A model generated the notes under the pieces. It was not told where the DNA came from. It saw only the letters and a list, made by a program, of their open reading frames with translations, and ran no database searches. DNA of 64,000 nucleotides from NCBI GenBank assembly GCA_012934845.2, contig WNNJ02001385.1:25130-89129 (forward strand), in the 5' to 3' direction. Made by a program: the position numbers and the translations under genes. Source of the DNA: Pomphorhynchus laevis. Lineage: Eukaryota > Acanthocephala > Palaeacanthocephala > Echinorhynchida > Pomphorhynchidae. Below are positions 11,595 to 22,814 of this stretch, in pieces; position 1 is the first letter of the stretch, and each line of letters opens with the position of its first letter.

Positions 11595-12220
11595 AAAAAA
11601 ACGATTTATTTTAACGTGGCAAATGCGTGCCAGCGCACGCTTACATGACCACAACAAAACAAGACTGTGAATCAGGTTTCGAGAAGGTGTGAACGGAGGA
11701 GGTGTTTGAATGTGATAAAGGAGGGAGCGCGGCGGACGTCGAGAGGAAGTTGATTCCAGGCGAGTGAGGCGGCGACGAGGAAGGATCGGAGACCGTAGTT
11801 GTTGGAGTAATTAGGAACGTGGAGTAAGAGGGTATGACAGGAACGAAGCGATAGCGAGGTGGGGCGAGTATCGTCTAAGAAAGGAAGGTTGATGAACGAT
11901 GGGGAGCCGACAGCGATGAGACGAAAAGTAACGAGAAGAAGGCGGAGTTTGATGCGGATGTGGATGGTGGGCCAGGAGAGTTGGGCAAGATATGTGGATG
12001 TATGGTCGAAGCGACGGAGACGAAAGAGCACTCGAACAGCGGTGTTGATTATTCGTTGTAGGGGTAGGATGATGGATTTTGGAGAATTGGCGAAAAGGCT
12101 AAGGCAGTAATCGATTTTAGGGAAAAGAAGCGATGAAAGAAGAGACATACAAGAACGGAAGTCGATAAGGGGGCGGATACGGCGGATGTCACGGAGAATT
12201 AAGTTAGACGAGCGGACCTG
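11595..12220 (-). mobile_element. LINE-C copy 1, nested in LINE-A ORF1
   Basis: A 626-bp 5'-truncated CR1/L2-like LINE. The 3' end has an A-run and the conserved tail acgtggcaaatgcgtgcc. The body codes for the last 158 residues of ORF2 (11672-12148: SLLSSLLFPKIDYCLSLFAN ... SLAWNQLPLDVRRAPSF). It lies between LINE-A bases that are contiguous in copy 2 (gaatcagtt / gatcggaaatg). The distal side carries a small duplication of a cagttgatcgga-type motif at 12221-12262, probably including the target duplication. The 5' end stops at aggtccgctc, as in the 56-kb copy. Confidence 0.88.
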
Positions 12221-12515
12221 TTGATCGGACCAGTTGATCGGACGAGCGGACCAGTTGATCGGAAATGTTACTGGAAATGATTTTGATGGAAGGGTGTAAA
12301 TTATTGAGAGGTGATACAGGAGAGGTCGAGTAAGGAGTACGTGAGGAGAATAAAGAAGTTTGAGATTTATTTAGATTGGGGGAGGAATAGGAAAGAGGAG
12401 GTACGAGATGAAAAGCTTTACCGTTAGCATTGTTAGAATGAGAAAGATTAATGGAAGTTTGGTACGTAGTTGAACGATGAGTGTGTGAGAGAGTAGGTTC
12501 AATAATGGGATTATA
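12221..12515 (-). pseudogene. LINE-A copy 1 ORF1 remainder
   Basis: Continues the Ser/Pro/Thr-rich middle of ORF1 on the far side of the LINE-C insertion. It matches copy 2 at about 49325-49593 closely, then ends abruptly in an AT microsatellite at 12515. The PHD-like N-terminal domain of ORF1 is missing from this copy. Confidence 0.75.
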
Positions 12516-13080
12516 ATATAATAATATAATATTATAATTTAAATAATATACGATGTATTCGAATTAGGAATAGAGGAAAATGCGTCGTGGACAATTTCGG
12601 ACATCATATTCAAATACTAAAGCAGCATTTAATGGTATAAAATATTTGGAGAAACCGAGTATCGTCGCAAATTGTGAAAGGTATATTTTATTGTTCCGTA
12701 AGGACAAAAAATAGACTAAACTTTAAACCGGAAAGTCTCTCTGTGGATTGATAGTAAACGATATATTTTGTATTAGACATGTACATTACTTTAAAGGAAA
12801 TATATGATGATGCTATTAATGCTGTAAGTACATATTCCCATCAAACCCCTTAAATCTACTTCGGCTGATCATATCGATTGTCCGGCTTTTAATCAAAAAA
12901 TAAGATAATCTGCACTTAATCTAGCTAGCACAGAATATTGATAAAGGAAAAGTAACATTTAAGTTATTTCAATCGAATTTTTAATATACAAAATAAGATT
13001 ACTCATTTTCGATTTAAATTCTCGGTAATGATACATATCTGGTATCTAAAAATTTAGTTTGCTGGGAATTACTTCTAATG
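12516..13080. other. AT-rich non-coding stretch
   Basis: Begins with an AT microsatellite (12515-12560) at the truncated LINE-A end. No ORF, element motif or RNA gene was recognised in the rest. Confidence 0.5.
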
Positions 13081-13866
13081 ATTTTATTTTCTTGTGATTA
13101 GAGGGTATCCCACTGAGCAAAGACTAAGGTTTCTCCAGCTTTTCATCTCGAGATTCCCGAGCATAGTCCACCTCGATTGGATTCTTCGGGGGTGTGAAAT
13201 ACTCCGGATTGTTTAGTCGGAGAGTGGCGTATTGGATTGGCTGGAGGGATCAGATCCCACTGGACCTGAGGCCGTATAATGGTAGAAGACGGCTGACTGG
13301 ACCGACCATATTATTTTTTACGATATTTCTTTTTCTCTGCATGTTTCTTTTTAAAATCTCGTTTATCGATTATATCGTTTTTTAACAAAATCTTTATTTA
13401 TTCTTGTGATTAGTTAATTTAAACGTTTGGTTTATTGTATAAATGATTACAAAACGTTGAAGCATCAAAAACTTCAAAAGCAAAACACTTTTTACAAACA
13501 ACGATTATCATACAATTGTAACAATTTTAAAATCTTATAATTAAAAAAAAACAAAAATTACAAATAAAAATACTCCTGATGGTTCAGTCGGAGAGCGGCG
13601 TATTTGATTGGCTGGAGGACTCAGACCCGCTGGACCTGAGGCCGTAGAATGGTAGAAGACGACTGACTGGACCACCCATATTGTGTTTTACGATATTTCT
13701 TTTTTTCTCTGCACGTTTCTTTTTTAAATTTCCTTTATCAATTATATCGTTTTTAAGAAAATCTTTATTTATTCTAGTGATTATTATGACAAACAGAATC
13801 AAATGAGCTACAAGCTCGTGTCGCTTACAAAACATGATAAAATAAAAATAAATAACATTAAAAAAT

Positions 13867-15627
13867 TCAATCAAATAGTAGTTGCAAATTCCTTCTTTCG
13901 GCTTCGATGGCTTTCTTGATAGCATCACTAGATATACAACTAGAGATATCAAGGCACTTTAGTGCATTCCATCCGTTAATTACCCTGGTTGCAAATCGTT
14001 GGTGAACAGGAATTCTTGTAGTTGGTTTTATTAGTATCCACACATGCCCACGAGTTTCTCGTCTATCATTCACGGATAATAAGCTAGAGAGACCACCAAA
14101 GCCATCGAAAACAATTTTGACTGCAGTTGATAAATCAACGGCCGATCTGCGATATTTCAATGTGCCGACACGTAGAGATGTCAAACGTTCAGCAAATCTC
14201 AAATTGGAGAAATTCAGAATCATTCGTGACCCTTTACGTAACAAGTTCTCAATGTCACGGGATTCCCTTAAAGTCTGTGGATAAGTTACAGGTAAACCGT
14301 ATTCAAGGATGGGAAGAATATAAGAGCAAAATAGTCGCTTGAACATTGATGGACTTATCCGATCAAATACTTGAAAAACATCCATAAAACACGATAGCCT
14401 CGATTACAAATATATCTAGTGTGGGCATTAGTTTTTAAGCTACTGGTGACCATCACACCAAGATCTTTGAATTCACCCACTCGGCCTATCTGAATCGAAC
14501 CTATCTGATACGATGAGTTTAGTGAAGAACCAATGGACATATACGCACATTTAGAGGGGTTAACCCTCAAACCATTTTTCGCTGACCATTTTTCTAGACA
14601 TGTCAGATCATCTTGAAGGATCTTAATGTCTCTTCCGTCTCTAATAGGCAGCCATATCTTAACATCGTCAGCATACATTACGACATCAGAACGAATTACA
14701 GATTGGGAAATCATTGATATAGACAATAAAAAGAAGTGGGGAGATAACAGCACCCTGTGGAACGCCAGAATGAATAACGAATGAGGTGGACATATCTGCA
14801 CCTACACGTACTTTGAAATAGCGTGAATCAAGTAATTTGCAATCCAGGCGACATACATAGGACAAACACTAAGTGACCTCAATTTATGAATGAGTCGATC
14901 ATGCGGGACTGAATCAAAAGCATGAAAGAAATCTACAAAAAGTATATCAGATTGAACTCGTTTATCTAATGAAGACTGTCATGCGTTGGAAGAAACCAAA
15001 AGAATACTTATTGTTGATCTATTTGGTCTGAAACCGTGTTGTGAGTCAATGAGTTTACCGTTGCTTTCCAAATCAGAGGATATGTTTTTGACTATTAGCT
15101 TTTCAAGCAACTTACAAATAATACATGTCAAGGCTACTGGGCGATAGTTCTTACACACTTGTCGATCTCCCATTTTATACACTGGAACTACAATAAACTC
15201 CTTCCAACGCGAAGGAATTCGAGATTGGAGAATAGAAAACTGAAACAAACGGAAAACATAAATATATTTGAGAAACAACTTTATTTAAAAGAATTGAGGG
15301 AAGTCCGTCCGGACCGGCAGCGATGTTCGGTTTTAATTCACAGAGAAGCTTTAAAACATCTTCAGCGCAAAACGACAGATTAGATCGGTCGAATACATCT
15401 GAACCCTTTTCTGATTCAGAACTACACAATGTCCGCGAAGAGCAAAACATCGATGAGAACTCCTGGGCAAATAAGTTTGCCATGACACTTTTACACGTGA
15501 CCTCGCCTTGCGAATCATCCCTCAACGATACTAGTGGAATATTCAAGCCCCTGATTTTGCGAATGTAAGAGAATAAAGTCTTGCCATCCATAGAACTCAG
15601 TTTCTCATCAAACTGACGACGCTTCAT
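13867..15627 (-). pseudogene. LINE reverse transcriptase (broken into frames)
   Basis: RT of the LINE inserted in the array, in three open pieces. 15175-15627 has the thumb-side linker and LLCELKPNIAAGPDGLPSIL. 14979-15278 has RWKEFIVVPVYKMGDRQVCK, NYRPVALTCIICKLLEKLIV and QHGFRPNRSTIS. 14355-14801 has VVMYADDVKIW and the downstream KWSAKNGLRVNPSKC. 13867-14385 is the C-terminal domain (LFCSYILPILEYGLPVTYP). Motif A reads FVDFFHAFDSVPHDRLIHKL near 14900-14970. The YADD box is intact, but the pieces are separated by stops and frame changes. Confidence 0.85.
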
Positions 15628-15774
15628 TCTCTTGAGAGCGGTAAATCTATTCCTAATTTGTTTGAAAGACTCATAAGATTGTTGTCCACAAAGAAATGAA
15701 ATCCACGCATGTTTACGTGCGCGTGAGTGATACCGGAGAAGCCCATCACACCAAGGACAAACTTCCCTATGTGT

Positions 15775-16640
15775 TTAAAACTTGGGAGAATGCAATATCA
15801 GTAAGTTATAGAGTGTGCTCTCAAAAACATACCAAGCCTCATCTATTCCGCATTTATACGGATCTATCCATCTAACCAGATTCAATTTGTAGATAATTGC
15901 GTCGAAATCAGCCTTCCAGAAGTTCAGAGGCTTACCCTGCATGGGACTGACCGACGTTACATTGCTTGCGCATTTAAATGAAAAGGTCAGTACGCAATGA
16001 TCGCTCATCGCCAGTCCAGAAAGATAATCTATGTGAGTAATATCAGACTTAAACGAAGACAAGACCACGTCTAGCTGGGCAGACGACTGGCTAGTGAAAC
16101 GGGTTGCCTCACGTGCATGCTGATGCAGACCACTGTTGTGTAGAATACTCAATAAAACGAGTCCGATGCAATGCGACTAGGAGATAAAAACGAGTCCCAA
16201 TCTATTGAGGGAATATTCAGATCTCCTAAGATTAAACATTTTTTCTGTTGACCACAAAGCTCAATAAGGTCTATTAAACCATCGCTACTTGCCAAAGGAG
16301 GACGATAGAATACTAGCACATATATAAAATTGACCTGATCAAGGCACAATTTGAGGTATAAAGCATCAATCCCATTGGCATCACTAATCGTCTGCAAACA
16401 CACTACATCAATACCTAAACTACAATATAGCAATACACCCTCCCCTTCGACCAGATCGATCACCACGAAACAGGTTATATCCATCTATGGATAATAAGCT
16501 GTCTGGAACAAGGTCAGATAGCCAAGATTCACCAAGGGCAATGATATTTGGATGATGAGAAGTAGCTATGACCTTCAATTCATCCATCTTATTGAGAACG
16601 TTTTTAACGTTCGTATATATAACTTTGAGTCATTTGTTGT
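15775..16640 (-). pseudogene. LINE endonuclease domain
   Basis: Reading down the minus strand: VIYTNVKNVLNKMDELKVIA, HHPNIIALGESWL (catalytic Glu), the FRGDRSGR/GGxxLY strand, YVLVFYRPP, KKCLILGDLNIPSIDWDSF and SAQLDVVL ... GLAMSDHCVLTFSF (catalytic His). All landmark residues are visible, but in at least two frames. It is followed by the linker to the RT. It matches CR1/Jockey-type apurinic endonucleases. Confidence 0.83.
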
Positions 16641-17280
16641 TTTTACGATATGGCGCATTGGGTCTTATCTTACAATTCTCAGAGAAAGTTTTCATAGCGG
16701 GGTTAGTTAATTTTAAATAACCCCGCTAGGTTAGTTAATTTAGATTAGTTAATTTTAACGTTTGGTTTATTGTATAAATGATCACAAAACGTTGAAGCAT
16801 CAAAAACTTCAAAAGCAAAACACTTTTTACAAACAACAATTATCATACAATTGTAACAATTTAAAAATCTTATAATTAAAAAAAAACAAAAATTACAAAT
16901 AATAATACTCCTGATGGTTCAGTCGGAGAGTGGTGTATTGGATTGGCTGGAGGGCTCAGATCCCACTGGACCTGAGGCCGTAGAATGGTAGAAGACGACT
17001 GACTGGACCGACCATATTATTTTTTACGATATTTCTTTTTCTCTGCACGTTTCTTTTTTAAATTTCGTTTATCAATTATATCGTTTTTTAAGAAAATCTT
17101 TATTTATTCTTGTGATTAGATAATTTATACGTTTGGTTTATTGTATAAATGATCACAAAACGTTGAAGCATCAAAAACTTCAAAAGCGGAAAACTGTTTA
17201 CAAACAACGATTATCATTCAATTGTAACAATTTTAAAATCTTATAATTTTTCAAAAAAAAAACAAAAATTACAAACAACG

Positions 17281-17505
17281 ATTATGTCTATCGCTCGTCC
17301 CCTCAATCGTGCCCAGAACGCAACTAGCGTTACCGCGTTGGATGGCAACGCTCAGCTTCTGCAGAAAGAAATCTGTGGACCGCAGCTCTCCGGTCACTGC
17401 TGCTATCCGCCGACCTATTTCGTGCATTAGGCCTTCCGCCTCTGGGCCCAACGCACCAAGCGTTTCTACGGCGACCGGCACAAAATTGTAGATCGGTGTC
17501 AGGAA
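17281..17505 (-). pseudogene. C-terminal fragment of a retroelement protein
   Basis: A GC-rich island (about 225 bp) inside the AT-rich array. It reads PVAVETLGALGPEAEGLMHE, then IGRRIAAVTGELRSTDFFLQ and KLSVAIQRGNASCVLGTIEG. From memory, this block recurs in C-terminal parts of invertebrate retroelement polyproteins, but I cannot name the clade. Both sides are array sequence (acaaacaacgattat left, acgattattatacaattgta right), so it appears inserted in a unit. Confidence 0.55.
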
Positions 17506-17649
17506 ACAAAATTTTAAACTAAAATTTTAAACTAAAATTGTCATTTTAAACACGATTATTATACAATTGTAACAATTAAACTAAAATTTCAAAACATTTC
17601 AAATATATTTGTACACAAATTAAGATTATAACAACAGTAGCTATGTTTG

Positions 17650-18501
17650 TTAATTGATATCTCGCCAATCTTCCAAGCTTAAAGTGAAAGCAAAATGACA
17701 TCCGTCTTCGTCCGGCTTTGAGTTTACTTCATTCACTACTTTAACACGACAATCACTGTCTTCTAGGTTATTTGAAGACTCGACTGTTATAAGCGATTCT
17801 TTGAGAAGAATAGAAAGATTAAACATTTTTTCAACCGTTTTTGTAAACGAAGTTTTATCTAGAGCAAATTCCTCCAGTGTAAGGCCATCCTTACTGTGAG
17901 ACAGTTCTTCGTACATCTCTGAAGATAAAGCAGACAATTTCTGTAGTGATGTTTGTACTTCAGCGTTATCCTGAACACATATAGGTTGCTGTGTATTTTC
18001 ATTCGCGTAATGTTCTTTAAGACGTTTTGGTCGTTTAATCGGAATAGTGACCTCCGGATCTTTATCATCTGTTGATACATAACAATTTTGAGGGAGAAAG
18101 GGTAATAAACATCTAAATTTAACATTCGGACGACTAACATTAGACATTATCTGTCCAAATACAGATATATTTCTATTGTTTGAGAGATAAAGTTTTCGGG
18201 CACATCTCAAAAACGCATCACGTTTTTCTGATCTAATTTTATCGGAGCACTTTTGGCTTCTTATCAATATTAGCGAGCTAAAATCATTCATGAGATTAGA
18301 ATCAACGAATGCCTCCTGATGAGCAGCATGCTTAACAACAACAGGGAAGTACCGATTAAAGTTTTGGAAGTTAGTAATTAACTCTTCGTGCTCCGGTTTC
18401 ACCAATACGTCCCGGTTATTATGCAAAATATCAGTAATCTTTGAATATTCATTTTTAACAGAACTGAGTTCATCACTGGCCTCTGTTTTTTTATCTGACA
18501 T
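17650..18501 (-). CDS. NSMCE4: SMC5/6 complex kleisin subunit Nse4
   Basis: Nse4 is the kleisin that bridges the SMC5 and SMC6 heads in the nuclear SMC5/6 genome-maintenance complex. The first ATG in frame is at 18501 (MSDKKTEASDELSSVKNEYS), giving 283 residues. The N-terminal helix VKNEYSKITDILHNNRDVL followed by the FPVVVKHAAHQEAFVDSNLM block corresponds to the kleisin N-domain that binds the SMC neck. The C-terminal TLEEFALDKTSFTKTVEKMF, NLSILLKESL and the terminal FTLSLEDWRDIN match the winged-helix end of the family (human ends ...ALSYRDWEEI). No stop or intron is visible. It is shorter than human NSMCE4A (385). The 3' end is about 70 bp from the 371-bp array, and a decayed LTR element lies upstream. 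Family assignment is from motif recognition, so a profile search would be decisive. Confidence 0.8.
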   Translation of the reverse strand: MSDKKTEASDELSSVKNEYSKITDILHNNRDVLVKPEHEELITNFQNFNRYFPVVVKHAAHQEAFVDSNLMNDFSSLILIRSQKCSDKIRSEKRDAFLRCARKLYLSNNRNISVFGQIMSNVSRPNVKFRCLLPFLPQNCYVSTDDKDPEVTIPIKRPKRLKEHYANENTQQPICVQDNAEVQTSLQKLSALSSEMYEELSHSKDGLTLEEFALDKTSFTKTVEKMFNLSILLKESLITVESSNNLEDSDCRVKVVNEVNSKPDEDGCHFAFTLSLEDWRDIN

Positions 18502-18739
18502 ATCTGTAAAAAGGCAATCTGACAATCGAAATTTCGGAAACGAAAAATATACAAACACTAAGTAAGCGCAAACACTACTATTTTGCTAGTTATGCCATTG
18601 TCAATATTTTTTAATACCCATAATTACAATATTTTTAAATATTATTTAATATTCTTTAATTACGAAAGTATTTTATTCAAATAAATTAAAAAGGGTGTTA
18701 ACGTTTTCAAGCTGCAATTATCAAATATGAACTATTATT

Positions 18740-21700
18740 AAACGAAGCTAAATGTTCATATTGTCTCAATTCTATTTGGTTATCAAGTGTTAAGTTATCT
18801 GATTGTGCGGAATTGATGAATCACATAAGCCTTCTTTTGGAGAAGAATTATACCAATAAATTGCCTCCTCGGGTTATGTTGCTTCTAGCCACGATTCGCT
18901 TAATAGTACTGTGGGATCTTTCGACTATTCCATTGCCACACAATCTGTTAGCGCATCTGTATATTAGATGTACTCCCCATAATTCACACCAATGATCAAA
19001 TGTTTCTGATTTAAAGGCCCTTGCGTTATCCAACAATATCTCCGCAGGTAAACCACGTTCAAAAAAATATCATTTGCAGCGCCCTAGATATTTCGTTTAC
19101 TGTGCCTTCTTTCAACTTTTTTCATACTATGACTCGTGATGGCTCGCAATCAATACACGATAAATACAGCAATCTCTTCACATGCACAATATCGATTGAT
19201 AACCTTGACCAATTTTTATTCACGCCTAATTGGCCTGTGTCCTAACGTAGGGGATGGGGATCAATTCGTTGACACTGAGTGTACTTTTGATATATTCGGC
19301 GACATTATGTCTATTAACTATTGAATTTGGATGTTTTCGATTGATAAAATATAGGGTTCTTTCAACTCCAAAATTATGACGATTATGGACTGATTCAATT
19401 ATCTCATTCGTATCTTGCGTAGACATATTAACAGAGCCTGTCATGTTTGCCGATGGAATGTTTTTTAAATATTGTAACCAACACTTTGCTACTCTAGTTA
19501 GATGGTCCGCCTTGTTTTGAATCGATGAAACAAGCTTCACTGTAATTGAAAGATTGAATTCTGTCTGAATTTCTTTGAGCATCCGTAATCTTTGATTTAT
19601 AAGCATATCCGATAGTCCCTTCACACAAATATGTTTTTCGCCATAAACAGTAGAATATATGCAGATGTACACCGTTACTGAATGTGTATGAAGAATAAAG
19701 TTCTTTTAATTCCAATGGATTAACATATTCAAACCACGTATTCACGCGTTGAGTTTCGCCATGTTGATGTGGTGTGGATCGTCTTTCGGTCTCAACCATG
19801 ATGAGTCCTCTTCAATGATTTCATCAATCTATATCACAACTTCATCGGCAATACTGCTGGCATCTGCCCATACTCTTTCTGTATCGCCACGTGGTACTGC
19901 CCATCGATCTCGTACTTGACCCTCCATGGATATTTTCGATTTTATTTATTGAATAGACTTCCATATATTCTCATTAACGAGTTTATCCCAATCTCCGCTG
20001 GTGAGCCGTTTCAGAAAACTACAGCAAGGTCTCAACCATCCAGCAATCGATAATGTCCAATCAGTTTTCCAGTTAATGAAAACAATTGTCGTCGTGTTGG
20101 AAGAGTATCAGGCCTGCCAATTTCTAATACACGTGAACAATGCAATCCTGTTCGTAAACTTTGAATTCTTAATCCAAGCACGTTTGAATCGCGAATATTC
20201 ACAGGCGGTTTTGCTTCTAATCCGTATTTTGCAAGGAGCTCCACTACCTTGTCATTCTCGATTTTCGTGTTGTCAACAATAATATCGTCCAAATAACTAT
20301 CTGTAGACTGAACTACTAGCATATCCTTGCCAAGAACAAAATGTACAACAGCTTTAAGTATTCGCAGCTCAATGTTAAGTACAAACCCCAATCTTGTAAG
20401 TACATATCGCTTGTTTCTGTAAACGACCATCTGATACGGCAATAAAGATTTGTCAAAAGGAATTTGTAAATATGCACGACGAAGATCAATTAATGACAAA
20501 TTATCTACCCACCTCCGCCAATTTCTTAGCTTTAAGATACAGGCATAGGATTCTGCCGTGTGGCTGGATATATACGAGTTGAGTTGTCTGAAATCCATTA
20601 CTGGACGCATCTTATTTTTGCTCTCTTGAGCAACCGCTAATAATGGAATTACGGATTCTGCTTCGCCGTTGTATTCTTCAAGCCTCCCATTAGTTATCCA
20701 GGTATCAATCTTCGTCTCGTACTGTGATCTTAATGCAGAATTGACACAATATTCAGCAACGCTATTAGCCATTTCCACTTTACCATCCAAAAGCTACTAT
20801 TGAATTGCGCATGGAAGTTAACGTCATGAGACAAACTTGAGACCGAAGTTTGCATGCTAACGGAATAACACGAAGGAAACTTCACATCTCCGCTTTTATT
20901 AATAGACACACCTCCAATCCTTTTGATTACGTCTATTCCCAACAGTATCTGATATGGACCACCAATATTCGAAGAGAGGCATGGTATATTCACCGATTTC
21001 ATTCCGATAGAAATTGTCATGTGTTTAGTTTCATAGCATTTGACTGCATTTCCGTTCATCATTGTGACCCATGTGGCTCCATTCGCTTACCGGAAAGGAT
21101 ATTTGAACATTTCTGTAACAAGTCATCTCGACACAATACGTCTCGAACAACCAGAATCAACAAGTACGACCGCAAGTCGTCCATTTATTGTAACGTTAAT
21201 TGTGGGTAGTGCATCATCAGAGAAACAGGGAAGACCAGTAACACTTAATACTGTGCCTCCTCATCGATGGTTTTGAATGTTCTTTGTCTGAGCACTTAGC
21301 TGCCAGATGTCCAGGATCGTCACAAATATAACACTCTCGCTTCTTGAATTGTGTACAATAACGCGCTATATGTCCTGATTTACCACAACGTAAGCATGTG
21401 ACATCTTTACGCTGATGTGAACGCAATGTTCTTGGTTCATTATGTTTGTGAGATTATGTAGTTGTAAGAAAACAAGAACCAGTTTTATCGGAAGTTGTTA
21501 TAAGTGTAGTGCTTGCATAATATTTCAGACAACTTTAGATTCTCAACGGCACAAGAAGACAAGATAATATCCTTGATAGTTGATGGCAAGCCGTATACGA
21601 ATTTACAACGAATCCATGCAGAATTGTCAACATTCGGATTAACGATGATTGCATACCTTTCCAAATCTGCAGCATATGCTTTAAGCGACTGGCCTTCTCG

Positions 21701-21982
21701 GTATTCTCGATTATTATATTTTGTAAACGCATCAAAATATATGTTACCAAATGCTGGTAACAAGGCCGCTTTTAGCTGAGAATAGTCGGATTTTTGTTCT
21801 AATAACAAATCTCTATATCGCATACGCTGGTCCATAGGCTGAAATAGCTTGTGAACGTGCAAAGTCAAATTTGTGAACAACTTTTTTGTACTACTGAAAA
21901 CAACAGAAAAACGAGTGTTATATACACATATCAAGCAAAGTAACAATCTGACAAAAACGGTGAATTGACATCCGCTTTGCAT
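18740..21982 (-). mobile_element. Decayed LTR retrotransposon (Gypsy-related)
   Basis: Fossil element with parts in the usual order down the minus strand. Gag capsid-like region 21485-21982. Two CCHC knuckles 21217-21426 (CLRCGKSGHIARYC, CYICDDPGHLAAKC). Aspartic protease about 20810-21216 (VLVDSGCS, ILLGID). Reverse transcriptase 20032-20790 (RPVMDFRQLN, LTRLGF, YLDDIIV). RNase H 19226-19799. Integrase core about 18750-19225 (LDNARAFKSETF, GNGIVERSH). The RT style (LIDLRRAYLQI, LTRLGF) is unlike the other two Gypsies here and the clade is uncertain. It is broken many times and looks old. LTRs were not identified. Confidence 0.8.
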
Positions 21983-22728
21983 TCACCAGCACTTGAAAGT
22001 TACGACTTACGACAAGTCACATCAATGATATCGACAATGCATTGACTTCACCGCCATCTACCATTGCATTGATTTAACATCAAGTTTGTCATAAATGCAT
22101 CAAACCAGCGACCCAGAACGAACAAGACGTTGCAAACGCTACACTAAATGTTTTTAATGAAAACGGCATGCTCACAGTATAAAACGACGCATCGAAAAAC
22201 GCAATTGATGCCGTATTATCCTAAAACGAAAAACCGATCGCATTTTTCTCAAAGGCAATCCAGGGTGCCGCTAAAGCACATTCATTACCGGTAAAAGAAA
22301 CAGCGATAGTCGAGTGCTTGAAAAATGGCGTCATTATTTTTTACTCGGTAAAATTTTTTGTCTGATTACGGACCAGACATACTAAGATGTCATAAACCGA
22401 GATTTCCGCAGTTATTTGAATCGACTGGGTATTAATTCCGGCACACTGTGTCTTTACAATCCAACTTGCAATGGGAAGGTTGGGAAATACCGTAAAATTA
22501 TACGGAAGGCAACTGAGTTGGAGTCCGATAATCATAACAATACAATATGGAAATCTTCACTTCCAGCATCATTGTATTCGAACAGTTCACTTTTGTGCAC
22601 ATCGATTAATTGTACACCGCATGAGCGATTTGTTAATATTAAACAAAGAAGTTATGAATGTAAGTCCTTGCCGAGCTGGCTGCTTAACCCATATAAGGTG
22701 CTTTAAGTCAAATATTAGATTAAATAAG
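21983..22728. other. Unassigned sequence between two LTR elements
   Basis: May include the LTR/leader of the element to the left, but no repeat partner was found. Open frames on both strands here lack recognisable motifs. It ends with ataag, the target duplication of the next element. Confidence 0.4.
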
Positions 22729-22814
22729 TGTGACAAGAAAATGACCTTAGAAGGTTTTATTCAACATCTAGAAAACAAAGAGTTTATGTTTCAATTACAA
22801 ACAATATCACGACA
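22729..22814 (-). repeat. 3' LTR of the Gypsy element (86 bp)
   Basis: Starts tgtgacaagaaaatgacc and ends cacgaca on the plus strand. In element orientation it carries AATAAA, a plausible polyadenylation signal. A purine-rich ggaggga lies just before it in element orientation, as a polypurine tract would. The pol frame ends inside the first bases of this LTR. Confidence 0.9.

Larger units (their letters stand above)
7886..12515 (-). mobile_element. LINE-A copy 1 (CR1/L2-like), interrupted by LINE-C
   Basis: Minus-strand LINE whose 3' end at 7886 carries an AAT/ACA-type microsatellite and a short conserved tail (tggcaaatgcgtacaagc). It is nearly identical over about 3.7 kb to LINE-A copy 2 at 45.6-49.9 kb. 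ORF2 occupies 7964-10868 and the end of ORF1 lies upstream of it. A 626-bp LINE-C sits in ORF1 (11595-12220), after which LINE-A resumes and stops at about 12515, where copy 2 continues. It is therefore 5'-truncated inside ORF1. High similarity to copy 2 indicates recent activity. Confidence 0.9.
13785..16680 (-). mobile_element. CR1/Jockey-like LINE inserted in the 371-bp array
   Basis: About 2.9 kb on the minus strand, flanked on both sides by 371-bp array sequence: the unit breaks after gtgatta near 13783 and resumes near 16740. It covers essentially all of ORF2: endonuclease 15775-16640, RT 13867-15627. ORF1 is absent, so it is 5'-truncated. The distal end shows an 11-bp inverted repeat (tagcggggtta / taaccccgcta) at 16697-16730, of unknown meaning. 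Multiple frame breaks make it inactive. Confidence 0.85.
13191..17280 (+). repeat. Tandem array of ~371-bp units (SINE-like), split by a LINE
   Basis: The marker string gtcggagag recurs with a 371-bp step (13218 and 13589) and again at 16924 after a LINE insertion. Each unit has a GC-richer head (tggttcagtcgg ... cagatcccactggacctgagg, then gtagaagacgactgactgga) and an AT-rich body (cgtttggtttattgtataaa, gttgaagcatcaaaaactt, an A-run). At least three and a half units are visible. The head contains tggttcagtcgg (A-box-like) and, 36-38 bases on, ggctcagatcc (B-box-like), suggesting a tRNA-derived SINE that became tandem. Satellite status is seen; polymerase III origin is inference. Confidence 0.75.

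Noticed and set aside
11965-12110. Plus-strand open frames rich in Arg/Gly over LINE-C and LINE-A (also 8490-8711, 46227-46448).
   Set aside because: They are antisense shadows of the LINE ORF2 and recur only because the LINE does.
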